NCBI GenBank assembly: GCA_948144175.1
Contig: CANXME010002461.1
Location: 124,001 to 188,000 of the forward strand
Source: Closterium sp. NIES-65
Taxonomy: Eukaryota; Streptophyta; Zygnematophyceae; Desmidiales; Closteriaceae
Direction of reading: 5' to 3'
DNA length: 64,000 nucleotides
The notes beneath the pieces are model-generated. The model was not told where the DNA came from. It did no database searches and saw nothing but the letters and a program-made list of their open reading frames with translations. Both the position numbers and the translations under genes were made by a program. The first letter of the stretch is position 1. Every line of letters begins with the position of its first letter. Of this stretch, positions 21,640 through 32,359 are shown one piece after another.

Positions 21640-22440
21640 AGCCGCCCTAGCGGCCCCAACGCCCTAGCGGCCCCGCAACCCGTCGATTCGGCCCCGCCGC
21701 CCTTCGTTGCGGCCCCGCAGCCCTTCACTGCGGCCCCGCCGCCCTTCACTGCGGCCCCGCCGCCCGTCTCAGTGGCCCCGCCGCCCTTTGCTGCGGCCCC
21801 GCCGCCTCTCTCGCTGCGGCCCCGCCGCCCTTCTCAGCGGCCCCGCCGCCCGTCTCAGCGGCCCCGCCGCCCTTCGCTGCGGCCCCGCCGCCCGTCTCAG
21901 CGGCCCCGCGGCCTCACATTGCAGCCCCGCCGCCCTTCCCTGCGGCCCCGCCGCCTCACACTGAGGCCCCGCTGCCCTTCGCTGCAGCCCCGCCGCCCGT
22001 CTCAGCGGCCCCGCCGCCCTTCACTGCGGCCCCGCCGCCTCTCTCGCTGCGGCCCCGCCGCCCTTCTCAGCGGCCCCGCCGCCTCTCTCACTGTGGCCCC
22101 GCCGCCCTTCTCAGCGGCCCTGCCGCCCTTCACGACAGCCCCGCCGCCCTTCACTCCGGGCCCACCGCCCCTCCCACTGCGGCCCCGCCACCTACCTTGC
22201 AGCCCCGCCGCCCTACCAGCGGCCCTACCGCCCTACACCGCCCGCGCCGCCTGAGCCGCCCGAGCCGTCCGAGCCGCCCGAGCCGCCTGAGCCGCTGAGG
22301 AGCCGAGCCGCCCGAGCCGCCTGAGCCGCCCGACCTGCCCAAGCCGCCCGAGCCGCCTCAGCCGCTGAGGAGCCGAGCCGCCCGAGCCGCCCGGCCCGCC
22401 CGAGCCGCCTGAGCCGCCTAAGGAGCCGAGCCGATGGTGC
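21640..22440. repeat. GC-rich tandem leader repeats of copia 1
   Basis: The untranslated leader contains many units of CGGCCCCGCCGCCCTTC type (about 21650-22240) and then GAGCCGCCCGAGCCGCC type (about 22245-22430). The equivalent array exists in copia 2 at 38560-39130. Open frames across it only reflect the lack of A/T-rich stops. Confidence 0.9.
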
Positions 22441-22595
22441 CGCGGAGCCGCAGTTGCTGCTGAGTCGTCCGAGCAGCCGTATTGCCGTGTTGCTGTGCTA
22501 CTGAGCTGCCCGAACCGCCCTGTCTGGTGAGAGCAGCGCTTCTGTCACTGCACTGCCCCTGTCCTACAGTTTGGTACTGCTAGTCTACTGTTGTC

Positions 22596-25562
22596 ATGGC
22601 TACCCCTAGTGTCCTCGCGTTTGATGCTGAGGGTAGAGCCATTGACTTTGAGGTCTGGGTCGACGACCTGCAGCTGTTCTTACAGTGCGATAGGGCAGAC
22701 GGTCTCTCTCTCTTTGACCTCACCTCTGGCGCCTCTCCTGCCCCTGCTGCTGATGCTGACCCCACTGTTCGCTCCCAGTGGGCCACGCGCGATGCTGCTG
22801 CACGTCTTGCTGTGCGTCGCCACCTACCTACCACTGAGCGCGCGCACTTTAGTCAATACAAGAGTGCTCAGACCTTGTACGACGCTGTTGTTGCGCGCTA
22901 CTCTTCCCCTGCCACTGCTGCACTGAGCCGCCTCATGCTACCGTACCTCTTCCCTGACCTTGCTGCCTTTCCCACTCTCGCTGACCTCATTACGCACCTC
23001 CGCACTAGTGACACTCGATACCGCACCGCGCTTTCTGCTGACTTCTGCGCCAAGAACCCCCCCCCCATGTACATCACTCTCTATTATATAGTCACCCGCC
23101 TCCCTGACTCCCTTCGTGTAGTCAGGGACCACTTCCTCTCAGTCTGTCCCACCGCTCTCACTGTTGACCTCTTAGAGAAGGCCCTCCTAGCAGCGGAAAA
23201 GAGCATTGTCGCTGTAGGAGCCTCTCGTGGTGACCCTCGCACCCCCATCTTTGAGGGGTGTTCTCCTTCCCCCCTTTTGCCCTCTGTCGCCTCTACCGCT
23301 GCGGCCGACCTCGTTGGTCTTGAGTCGGTCGGTGCGGCGTCTGCCCCTAGCGGGAGACGCCGCTCTGACAAGGGCAAGGGGGGCAAGGGCGCGGGTGGAG
23401 CTAGCGGGGGCGGTGGAGGTGGAGGTGGAGGCGGCGGAGGGAGTGGGGGTGGCGGTGGGAGTGGTGGCGGGGGTGGAGGTGTCGGTGGCAGCAGTGGAGG
23501 CGGAGGCGGCGGCGGTGCTAGCGGAGGCGGCGGTGGTGGCGGAGGTGGAGGAGGCCGTGGTGGAGGAGGTGGAGGTGGTCGGGGTGGCGCTTCGCAGCGG
23601 AGCAGCCCTGGTGGTGGTCAGCGCCAGCAGCAGCAGCAGCAGCAGCGTTCTCGGGACATTCCCCCCCCTCAGCAGCTCCGTGAGTGGTACGCGCAACGTC
23701 AGCGTGGTGGGGGTTTTGGTCCGTGCACCTACGTCCTTCGCTCCGGCGACCGCGCGGGTGAGCAGTGTGGGGGTACCCACACCACCCAGCGCTGCTTTGG
23801 CCGCCTGACGGACACTTGGCGTCACCAGTTCCCTGAGGCCACTGAGATCCCCCGCTGGGGAGAGCTGTCTAGGGCAGGCGTAGCTATCTATGATCTTGAC
23901 TTTGATGCTATCCTTGCTGCCATGTATGCTGTGACTATTAGTGATGAGGGTGACTGTTACCGGTGTTTCCCGCCCGACCCGGGCATTGCGATTGCTGCTC
24001 TAGGTGCTGGTGAGGCTGCTGCTCTAGGTGCCAGTGCGTCTGCGCCCTCAGGTGCTGGTGAGTCTGCGCTCTCAGGTACCACGTCGGCTTCGGCCTCCCT
24101 CACCTTCACACTTGACTCAGGGGCTTCTCGCTCCTTCTTTCGAGACCGCACCACACTCACGCCGCTTGGTCGGTCGGTTGCAGTCTCCCTGGCAGACCCC
24201 TCTAGGGGTCCTGTCCTCTCTCACTTCTCCACTGTCCTCCCGTGTCCGGCTGCCCCCTCTGGCACCTTGTCTGGTCTTTACCTCCCCTTGTTCTCTACAA
24301 ACTTGGTGAGTGGTGCTGACCTGCAGGATGTGGGGGTTCACCAGTTTACTCCTGCGAGTCAGCGGGTGACCCACTGCTTGGACGCTCGCACAGGCCGGCA
24401 CCTGGCCACGTTTACTCGTCGGCCGGGGTCGAGCCTCTACACCCTGACCACTGGGTCTCCTCCTGTCCCTGCGTCTAGCCAGGTAGCTGCGTCGGGTCAA
24501 GTGTTTGCTGCAGCGTCCAGGTCTGGTCCTGAGTCTGCCCCCTGCTCGTGTCGCCTCCTGTCTCACGAGACTCTCCTGTGGCACCACCGTCTTGGTCACC
24601 CCTCCTTGCCTCGTCTCCGAGGCATGGCTTCCCGTGTCCTTGTCTCTGGTCTCCCCCGGTCCCTCCCTCCCCTTCCTCTAGGGCCTGGTCCTTCCTGTGT
24701 TCCCTGTGTCGAGGGGCGGCTCCGGGCTGCCCCTCACTCCTCTCAGTTTCCCCCAACAGAGGCCCCACTTCAGACGCTTCACATGGACATGTGGGGCCCG
24801 GCCCGCGTTCGTGGACAGGGTCACGAGCGCTACTTCCTGCTGGTGGTTGACGACTACTCGCGTTACACCTCAGCCTTCCCCTTGCGCAGCAAGGGTGATG
24901 TCACTGAGGTGTTGATCGACTGGATCCGCGCAGCTCGTCTCCAGCTCAGGAGGAGCTTCGGCTCGGAATTTCCTGTTTTACGTCTGCACTCTGATAGAGG
25001 CGGAGAGTTCTCCTCTGGCCTTCTGCGAGCCTACTGCCGTGCGCGAGGCATCCGCCAGACCTTTACGCTTCCGGACTCTCCACAGCAAAATGGGATTGCT
25101 GAGCGCCGCATTGGCATGGTCATGGACGTCACTCGTACGTCCATGATGCATGCGGCTGCCCCCCATTTTCTGTGGCCGTTTGCGGTTTGGTACGCGGCGC
25201 ATCAGATCAACCTTCACCCCAGGGTCTCCATGCCGGAGACCTCCCCAGCTCTGCTGTGGACGGGGAAGGTAGGCGATGCGTCTGCGCTCCGTGTCTGGGG
25301 ATCTCGGGCGTTTGTCCGCGACTTGTCTGCGGACAAGCTGTCCCCTCGTGCTGCTCCTTGTGTCTTCCTTGGCTTCCCCCCTGACGCACCAGGGTGGCAG
25401 TTCTACCACCCCTCCTCTCGACGTGTTCTGTCCTCCCAGGACGTCAAATTTGACGAGTCGGTCCCCTACTACCGTCTCTTCCCCTACCGCACTCCTTCCC
25501 TCCCCCCGCTGCCGCACTTCCTTGTGCCAGGTCCCCCCCAGGTAGACCCCCTCCCCCCTTAG
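22596..25562 (+). CDS. Copia 1 gag-protease-integrase
   Basis: A 988-codon ATG frame. A gag domain opens (EVWVDDLQLFLQCDRADGLS) and passes into a long Gly/Ser tract at about residues 265-340. The protease motif LDSGASRSFF follows. The pre-integrase zinc motif has LLWHHRLGHPSLPRL and CVPCVEG. The integrase core shows all three acids in HMDMWGP, LRLHSDRGGEFSS and SPQQNGIAERR. It ends at TAG 25560-25562, where the sister element on the other strand reads CAG, so the stop is a C-to-T nonsense change inside the original polyprotein. Confidence 0.92.
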   Translation: MATPSVLAFDAEGRAIDFEVWVDDLQLFLQCDRADGLSLFDLTSGASPAPAADADPTVRSQWATRDAAARLAVRRHLPTTERAHFSQYKSAQTLYDAVVARYSSPATAALSRLMLPYLFPDLAAFPTLADLITHLRTSDTRYRTALSADFCAKNPPPMYITLYYIVTRLPDSLRVVRDHFLSVCPTALTVDLLEKALLAAEKSIVAVGASRGDPRTPIFEGCSPSPLLPSVASTAAADLVGLESVGAASAPSGRRRSDKGKGGKGAGGASGGGGGGGGGGGGSGGGGGSGGGGGGVGGSSGGGGGGGASGGGGGGGGGGGRGGGGGGGRGGASQRSSPGGGQRQQQQQQQRSRDIPPPQQLREWYAQRQRGGGFGPCTYVLRSGDRAGEQCGGTHTTQRCFGRLTDTWRHQFPEATEIPRWGELSRAGVAIYDLDFDAILAAMYAVTISDEGDCYRCFPPDPGIAIAALGAGEAAALGASASAPSGAGESALSGTTSASASLTFTLDSGASRSFFRDRTTLTPLGRSVAVSLADPSRGPVLSHFSTVLPCPAAPSGTLSGLYLPLFSTNLVSGADLQDVGVHQFTPASQRVTHCLDARTGRHLATFTRRPGSSLYTLTTGSPPVPASSQVAASGQVFAAASRSGPESAPCSCRLLSHETLLWHHRLGHPSLPRLRGMASRVLVSGLPRSLPPLPLGPGPSCVPCVEGRLRAAPHSSQFPPTEAPLQTLHMDMWGPARVRGQGHERYFLLVVDDYSRYTSAFPLRSKGDVTEVLIDWIRAARLQLRRSFGSEFPVLRLHSDRGGEFSSGLLRAYCRARGIRQTFTLPDSPQQNGIAERRIGMVMDVTRTSMMHAAAPHFLWPFAVWYAAHQINLHPRVSMPETSPALLWTGKVGDASALRVWGSRAFVRDLSADKLSPRAAPCVFLGFPPDAPGWQFYHPSSRRVLSSQDVKFDESVPYYRLFPYRTPSLPPLPHFLVPGPPQVDPLPP

Positions 25563-28456
25563 GGTCCTGCCCCTTCAGGTGTGTCCCAGGTAGACGCAGT
25601 CGAGTCGGTCGAGGTTGCTGGTGACTCTGGTACTGCTGGGGGTACTGAGCCTGGGGGTGCTACGACTGGGGGTGCTGAGCCTGAGGGTCCTTCGCCTGAA
25701 GGTGCTGCGTCTGGAGATGCTGAGCCTGGGGGTGCTGCGTCTGGAGCTGCTGAGCCTGGGGGTACTGAGTCTGGAGCTGCTGAGCCTGGGGGTGCCGAGC
25801 CCGCGGCCGCTGGACCTGCTCGTGTTGCGTCTGGCGGTGCTGGGCCTGGTGGTTCTCCGGGTGCTTCGTCTCGGCGGGAGCCTCTCTCTCCACAGGAGCT
25901 GCGCGAGTGGTTTGCCCGGCGCTGGAGGCGTACTGCTGGAGCTGGTGCTTCTTTGGCTGCTGAGGGTGCTGGTGCCGCCGGTCTCGGAGGTGCTAGCCCT
26001 GGGAGTGTTGGAGCTGCTGGGCCTGCGAGTGCGACTGGAGTCGGAGCTGCTGAGGGTGTTGGCGCTGAGGCTACTGCTGTCAGTCCTAGCGGCGGTCCTG
26101 CTGCGGGTGCTGCTGGTGCTGCTGCAGGTACTGGAGCTGGAGGTGCTGTTGGCGCTGGTGCTACCACAGGGGGTGCTGGTGCTGTCCCTGCTGTGTCTGG
26201 AGTCGCCGCGCGGCCTCGGCCGTACTTTGTTCTGCTCCTTCAGCACGTTCTTGGTCTTCCTCCTCCCTTAGAGTGTCCACCGCCTGTCCAGTCACAGTCA
26301 CAGTTACCGCCGGCCTCCCCACTGCCTGCTCCTTCTCCCTACACTGGTCCTACTGGAGGTCTTGCTGAGCGTCGTGAGCCTGCGTCTCGTCCTGCGTCGC
26401 CTGTTCGTGCTGCTCGCGCTAGTGGTCGCGGTTCGCTTCAGCGTCCTCCTCCTGTCCCTGGCACGCACCGGATGTCTCTGCGTCCGTCCACTGCTCCTCT
26501 GCATGCCCCTTTGCCTTCTCCTCCTGAGTCCTCTCTTCCTGCCCTTGCCGACCCGGAGTCGGACTCTCTTCGTGCTGCCAGTCCTACTGTCACGCGTCTC
26601 CTTGCTACTGTCGTCACTAACTCCTCTTTTGAGTCCACTGCTGAGTCTGCTCTTGTTGCTGAGCTCGTCGACTTTGCTGCTCGCTGTCGTCTAGACTACG
26701 CTGCTAGTCTCGTTGCTGAGTCTGCGTCTGTCTGTCCTCCGTCCGTCGGAGTGAGTGTGCTCTTGGCACAGACGTCCTTGAGGACAGGCAGGAGGAGTTC
26801 CAGTGCCTGGCTGCTGCTTCACCTCATCTCGTGTCCGTACTGCTTAACCCTGAGGGAGACCCGGGTGCACTTGACATCCCGACTCCGCGCTCTTACGCGG
26901 AGGCCGTAGAGGGTCCCTACTCCTCTCAATGGCAGGCAGCTATGGATGCAGAGATGGCTTCCTGGAAGTCCACAGGCACCTACGTTGACGCGGTTCCCCC
27001 ACCTGGGGCGAACATCGTCAGTGGCATGTGGATCTTCAGGGTGAAGCGGCCGCCGGGCTCTTCGCCTGTCTTCAAGGCGCGGTACGTGGCTCGTGGCTTC
27101 AGTCAGCGGCAGGGATTTGACTACTTTCAGACCTTCTCTCCCACCCCGAAGATGACCACTCTTCGGGTGCTGCTACACATAGCCGCTCAGCGTGACTACG
27201 AGCTTGACTCTCTTGACTTCAGCACTGCTTTCCTGCAGGGTAGCCTGCACGAGGAGATCTGGCTGCGCCGTCCACGTGGCTTCACTGCGACTTTCCCTCC
27301 TGGCACCCAGTGGAGCCTCCGACGGCCAGTCTACGGTCTCCGCCAGGCACCGCGCGAGTGGCACGACACACTGAGGACTACGCTTGCGGCTCTTGGGTTT
27401 GCTCCCTCTACTGCTGACCCGTCGTTGTTTCTACGCACCGACACCTCTTTGCCGCCATTCTACATCCTCGTGTACGTCGACGACTTGGTCTTTGCCACTC
27501 CTGACACTGCTGGACTCGCCCACGTGAAGTCCGAGCTGCAGAAGAGACACACGTGCACAGACCTGGGTGAACTGCGCAGCTACCTTGGCTTGCAGATCAC
27601 CCGGGACAGAGCACGCCGCACCATTACCCTGACTCAGTCACACATGGTGCAGCAGGTCCTTCAGCGCTTCGGCTTCACGTACTCCTCGCCTCAGGCCACT
27701 CCTCTGCCTACTCGCCAATCGCTCTCAGCTCTGCCTTCGGATGAGTCCGTAGAGCCGAGTGGCCCGTACCCAGAGCTTGTTGGCTGCCTCATGTACCTGA
27801 TGACTTGCACACGACCTGACCTTGCATACCCTCTTAGCATTCTTGCACGCTATGTTGCTCCTGGGAGACACAGACTAGAGCACATGGCTGCAGCGAAGAG
27901 GGTTTTGAGCTACTTGTGCAGTACGTCGGGCATGGGGCTAGTGCTTGGAGGGCAGAGTCCAGTGGTCCTCACTGGGCACGCGGACGCTTCTTGGGCTGAC
28001 GGCCAGGCTACGCAGCGGTCGTCACAGGGTTACACCTTCAGCCTTGGTTCCGGCTCTGTTTCGTGGCGGGCTACTCGCTCGTCTTCTGTTCTCGGCTCCA
28101 GTTGTGAGGCCGAGATCTACGCCGGGGCCATGGCTGCACAGGAGCTTCGCTGGCTCACCTACCTGCTGACCGACCTTGGAGAGCCGCCTCGTTCTCCTCC
28201 AGTCCTGTACGTAGACAACAAGGCCATGCTGGCCTTGTGTCGAGAGCAGAGACTGGAGCATAGAACAAAGCACATTGCTCTTCGCTACTTCCTTGCTCGT
28301 GAGCTACAGCAGCGTGGTCAGTTGCGGCTTGCGTACGTGGCCTCTGAGGCCAACACTGCTGATGTTTTCACCAAGGCACTTCCGCCTTGTGATCATCAGC
28401 GCTTCTGTACTCAGCTTGGTCTTGTGCCTGTCTTGCCTCACTTGCTCACTTCTTGA
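25563..28456 (+). pseudogene. Copia 1 spacer plus reverse transcriptase-RNase H
   Basis: The frame continues in phase after the TAG through a Gly/Ala/Glu-rich spacer of low-complexity GGAEPGG-type repeats. It is then broken near 26750, where copia 1 has one base fewer than copia 2 (GTCGGAGTGAG against GTCGGGGGTGAG). From there to 28456 the RT-RNase H frame is open: ANIVSGMWIFRVKRP, FSTAFLQGSLHEEIW, the catalytic YVDDLVF, then RNase H residues in GHADASWADG, SSCEAEIYAGAMAAQE and LYVDNKAML, ending PHLLTS. One nonsense codon and one frameshift are its only visible defects. Confidence 0.9.
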
Positions 28457-28764
28457 CCTTGCTTGTACTGTCACATATATATACTCCTGCTCTTGCTTGC
28501 TTAGCCTCTTATATATATATATGTGCTCCTGCATGTGAACTGGCCTTCTGGCCTTGAACTTGTGCTCGGAATGTGTGGTGACTTTGTGATCCACCCTGAG
28601 CTTTGCTTTGCTTTGCTTGACTGGTCTTGTGACCCCTTGTTCTCCCCCACTTTGCCTATGGGGGTGTGTCAAATCATAATGTTGTCTAGGCTTTAGTGGG
28701 GTAGCCCATATGGGGTACACATTTCTAGGGTTGCATATTTCTCATTCTCGTTCTAATTTCCTCA

Positions 28765-28977
28765 CTACTATGGACATCGTCCTCGGGGACCGATCGAGCA
28801 CGCCACTGTACACGCTGTTGCGACGAATGCAGCTGCCGCGCCGTTTAAGGGGCGTTGCTTTGCTTGCAACAGGCCGGGCCATCGCAAGAGCGAATGCCCA
28901 GAGGACCTAAGGCGCCGCGGAGCAGAGCAGGGGAGGGAGTCTCCAAAGCAGGGAAACGCCAGCAGTCAGTAGGAATC
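28765..28977 (+). pseudogene. Gypsy gag, C-terminal CCHC part
   Basis: After the right-hand CTACT the gag frame resumes and encodes a zinc knuckle CFACNRPGHRKSEC (CX2CX4HX4C), ending at TAG near 28977. The pol frame overlaps in another phase, so gag-pol needs a frameshift or a second initiation. Confidence 0.85.
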
Positions 28978-31900
28978 GGGCCAACTACTGACGAGACTGC
29001 CTGCTCGCCCAACCCCACCGACCTTCACCAAGTCACAGTACCGATTCATGCTATCGATCGGACTCGGACGAATAAGGAGGGTACAGCGACGGATTGCCCA
29101 ATACTGATCCACGGGAAAATACAGGGAGGAGCAAGCCACAGTTTAGTTAATACCGCAACCGCACGAAAACTGCAGTTGACACTTAGCCATTGCTTACCGG
29201 AGATAGACGCACGCTTAGTCGACGGCACGCCACTGGCCATACGGGAAAAGGTAGAGAGAGTCAAAGTCCGCTGCGGGGGAAATTTCGGGTTTACACAGGA
29301 AATGCTCGCGACGACACTGGATGGGCACGATATTTTACTTGGACGTGATTGGCTGCGACGGTACAACCCGCCAATTGGCTGGACGACGGGTAGCTGGACC
29401 GTGCAAAGTAGTGGTAACTGGGTCGAGCTACCTCGCTGGCAGTCGCCCGAGTCTTCAACGGTACACGTCAACGCCATTCCAATGAAACGTGCTGTCGCTG
29501 CTGGAGCTGACGTGTACGCAGTAGACATAGCAGTAGTAGAGGAAGCAGAACAGCCGAGTGATTTCAAGAAACTGCTGGCAGCCGTACCGCCCGAATTACA
29601 GGAACTATTGAAACGATACCTCGTGATTTTCCCCGACGACTTACCGGAAGGACTGCCACCTCAGCGAGCACATGACCACCGAATCGAATTAGAACCGGGG
29701 GCACAGCCAACCGTACAGCGCCAGTTCAGACTGACATAGCCCGGGCTCGACGAACTAAGGAAGCAGTTAGATTACCTATTAGAGAAAAAATTCATCAGAC
29801 CGAGCTCGTCACCGTTCGCCGCACCGATACTATTCACGCCGAAAAAAGACGGGGGTTTTCGCATGTGTATCGACTACAGAGCACTGAACAGGGTAACAAT
29901 CAAGTCGCGGTACCCAATTCCCCGCGCCAACGAACTGATCGACCAACTGCGAACAGCACGGGTTTTTTCGAAAATAGATTTACGGGTAGGTTACCATCAG
30001 ATTGGGGTCGAACCATTGGACTGCACCAAAACAGCTTTCAGGACTAGGTACGGGTCCTTCGAGTACACTGTGATGCCATTCGAGCTGACCAATGCACCGG
30101 CGACTTTTCAAATGACCATGAACGAGGCATTTAGGCTGCTCTTAGATAAATGTGTCATAGTTTACCTCGACGACATCCAAGTTTACAGTCGGGATCAGCA
30201 GCAGCACTTAGCAGATCTGGAAGCAGTGTTTAAGGTTTTAGACGAGCGCAGATTACTGACCAAGGGTTCGAAGTGCGAGTTCTTCCAGGATAGGTTAGAA
30301 TTTTTGGGGCACGTTATTTCGGAGGCTGGAGTTGAAATCGACCCAAAGAAGCTGGAAATGGTAAAAGCGTAGCATCCCCCGACGAACATCACGGAGCTGC
30401 AGAGCTTTTTAGGGTTCGTTAATTGTGTGCGTCGGTTCGTCCCCGATATGGCACAGTTAACTGCCCCACTGACGGACTTACTGCGGAAGGGGGTCGCTTT
30501 TACGTGGGGGGAGAAAGAGCATGCTGCCTTCTCTGCCCTGAAAAATGTTCTCTGTTCCCCGCCCGTCCTGCGCATCGGAGCCGACACAAGCGATATCGCC
30601 ATCGGAGCCGTAGTGCTACAGGATTTCGGCAATGGCCTACAGCCTATCGCATACGAGTCACGAAAGCTGCATCCGCTTGAGAAAAATTACCCGATACACG
30701 ACCGCGAAATGCTTGCGATGGTGCACGCGTTCAAAGTATGGCGCTGTTACTTGACTGGCGCGGACGTGACAGTACGGACAGACCATAAATCACTACAATA
30801 CCTTCGCGCACAGCCACACCTCAACCCACGACAAATTCGCTGGCTCGATTTCCTCGAGTCCGACTTTCACTACACAGTCACTTACAAAAAGGGAGCCTCG
30901 AACATCGCCGACGCACTGACCCGCCCCACTGCCCAGATCCACGCAATACTACTCGCCCAGACAAGCCCGCTACTGATAGGCCTATTCACCCACGGGTACA
31001 AGACGGATCCATTCTTCACAGGAGGAAATTCGCAGTTGTTCGCAGCAGCAAAGGGAGTCTATTACATAAAAACCGGGTCTGACCGCATTTGGGTACCTGG
31101 GTATACACCGCTACGGGAATTACTATTACAGGAGGCACACGACGAAGTTACCTCGGGGCATTTCGGAGTAGAAAAAACACGACAGCAGCTGCAGCGGTAT
31201 TATTACTGGCCCGAAATGTTGACCGATGTACAACGACACGTGGCATCGTGTCCCACTTGTCAGCTCATGAAATCATCACGACAGTGGCCGGCGGGACAGT
31301 TGCAGCCGATACCACTCCCAGAGCGTGCTTGGCAGCAGGTGACGATGGATTTCGTCACGGGGTTACCAGCCGGGGCAAGTGGGAACGACGCGATCCTAGT
31401 CGTCGTCGATCAACTGACGAAAATGGCACATTTCGCAGCCTGCAAAAAACCAATCACAGCCGAAGAAACAGCACGCCTCTTCATCTCCACCGACGTTCGA
31501 CTGCACGGGATACCAGCCGCGATCATCAGCGACCGCGACACGAAATTCACCAGCAACTTCTGGGGGAACCTGTGGCAGCAGTTCGGCACGCAACTACAGT
31601 TTAGTTCATCATACCACCCCGAAACCGACGGACAGACAGAACGGACAAATCAGACCATGGAACATCTCATCAGTGCCACGTGTGACGACCCGACCACGCG
31701 GGAACAACAACTGCAACAAATCGAATTCGCGTACAACAACTCGCCATCCGCCACGACCCAATAGTCACCATTTTACTTAAACTACATACAAGACCCGATA
31801 GTACCCATGACCCCGATCCGAATCCCGACAACCCAGTACCACGAGCACAATAGTTTGCCGAAATATTACAAGCAGCACGGACCCGGGCAGCAGACGCAAT

Positions 31901-32036
31901 AAAAAAATCGAACATCATCGCTAAATGCAACGCCGACCGCCACGGCCAGCTTGTCACTTACTATCTCGACGACTTAGTTTTACTTGACACTCAAAACCTC
32001 CGACTACCCATCACCCCGAAACTCCGCCCCCGATAC
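28960..32036 (+). pseudogene. Gypsy pol: protease, RT, RNase H, integrase (nonsense-mutated)
   Basis: The protease region has GGASHSLVN, where the usual DSG aspartate is not seen, so it may be inactive. RT begins around 29740 and has VFSKIDLRVGYHQI, FELTNAPATFQ and the catalytic VYLDDIQVYS. RNase H follows (ADTSDIAIGAVVLQ, YESRKLHPLEKNY, TDHKSLQYL). Integrase has an HHCC finger (HDEVTSGHFG...CPTCQ) and the acids in TMDFVTGLP, IISDRDTKF and ETDGQTER. In-frame stops interrupt it at about 29737, 30370 and 31762, each apparently a single-base change. It is cut at 32036 by copia 2. Confidence 0.9.
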
Positions 32037-32359
32037 TGTGAAGAAATGAGGAATGAATGAACTAGCAAGCAGGTGGGTACAAGTAGGAAAACGTAAAAGT
32101 GTTGTACCCCATATTGTCTACCCCACTACAGCCTACACAGACTATAGCATATGATTTTGACACACCCCCATAGGCAAAGTGGGGGAGAACAAGAGGTCAC
32201 AAGACCAGTCAAGCAAAGCAAAGCAAGCTCAGGGTGGATCACAACGTCACCACACATTCCGAGCACAAGCTCAAGGCCACAAGGCCAGCTCACATGCAAG
32301 ATTATGCATAAAGGTAAACAAGCAAGTGCAGGTATAGAAAGATCACAGTACAAGCAAGG

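Larger units (their letters stand above)
21402..28764 (+). mobile_element. Ty1/copia element 1 inserted in gypsy gag
   Basis: LTRs at 21402-21524 (123 bp) and 28667-28764 (98 bp; lacks about 25 internal bp), flanked by the target duplication CTACT (21397-21401 and 28765-28769). The primer-binding-like TGGTATCGAGCAGGTTCCC follows the 5' LTR directly and a GGGGGTG tract precedes the 3' LTR. Gene order gag-protease-integrase-RT-RNase H is diagnostic of copia. Confidence 0.95.

Noticed and set aside
21640..22260. Arg/Pro-rich open frames in the copia 1 leader
   Set aside because: They consist entirely of GC-rich tandem leader repeats without an initiating context. They precede the true gag ATG at 22596.
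26615..26650. TCTTTTGAGTCCACTGCTGAG in copia 1 as another palindrome
   Set aside because: It is not self-complementary beyond a few bases and is ordinary coding sequence shared with copia 2.
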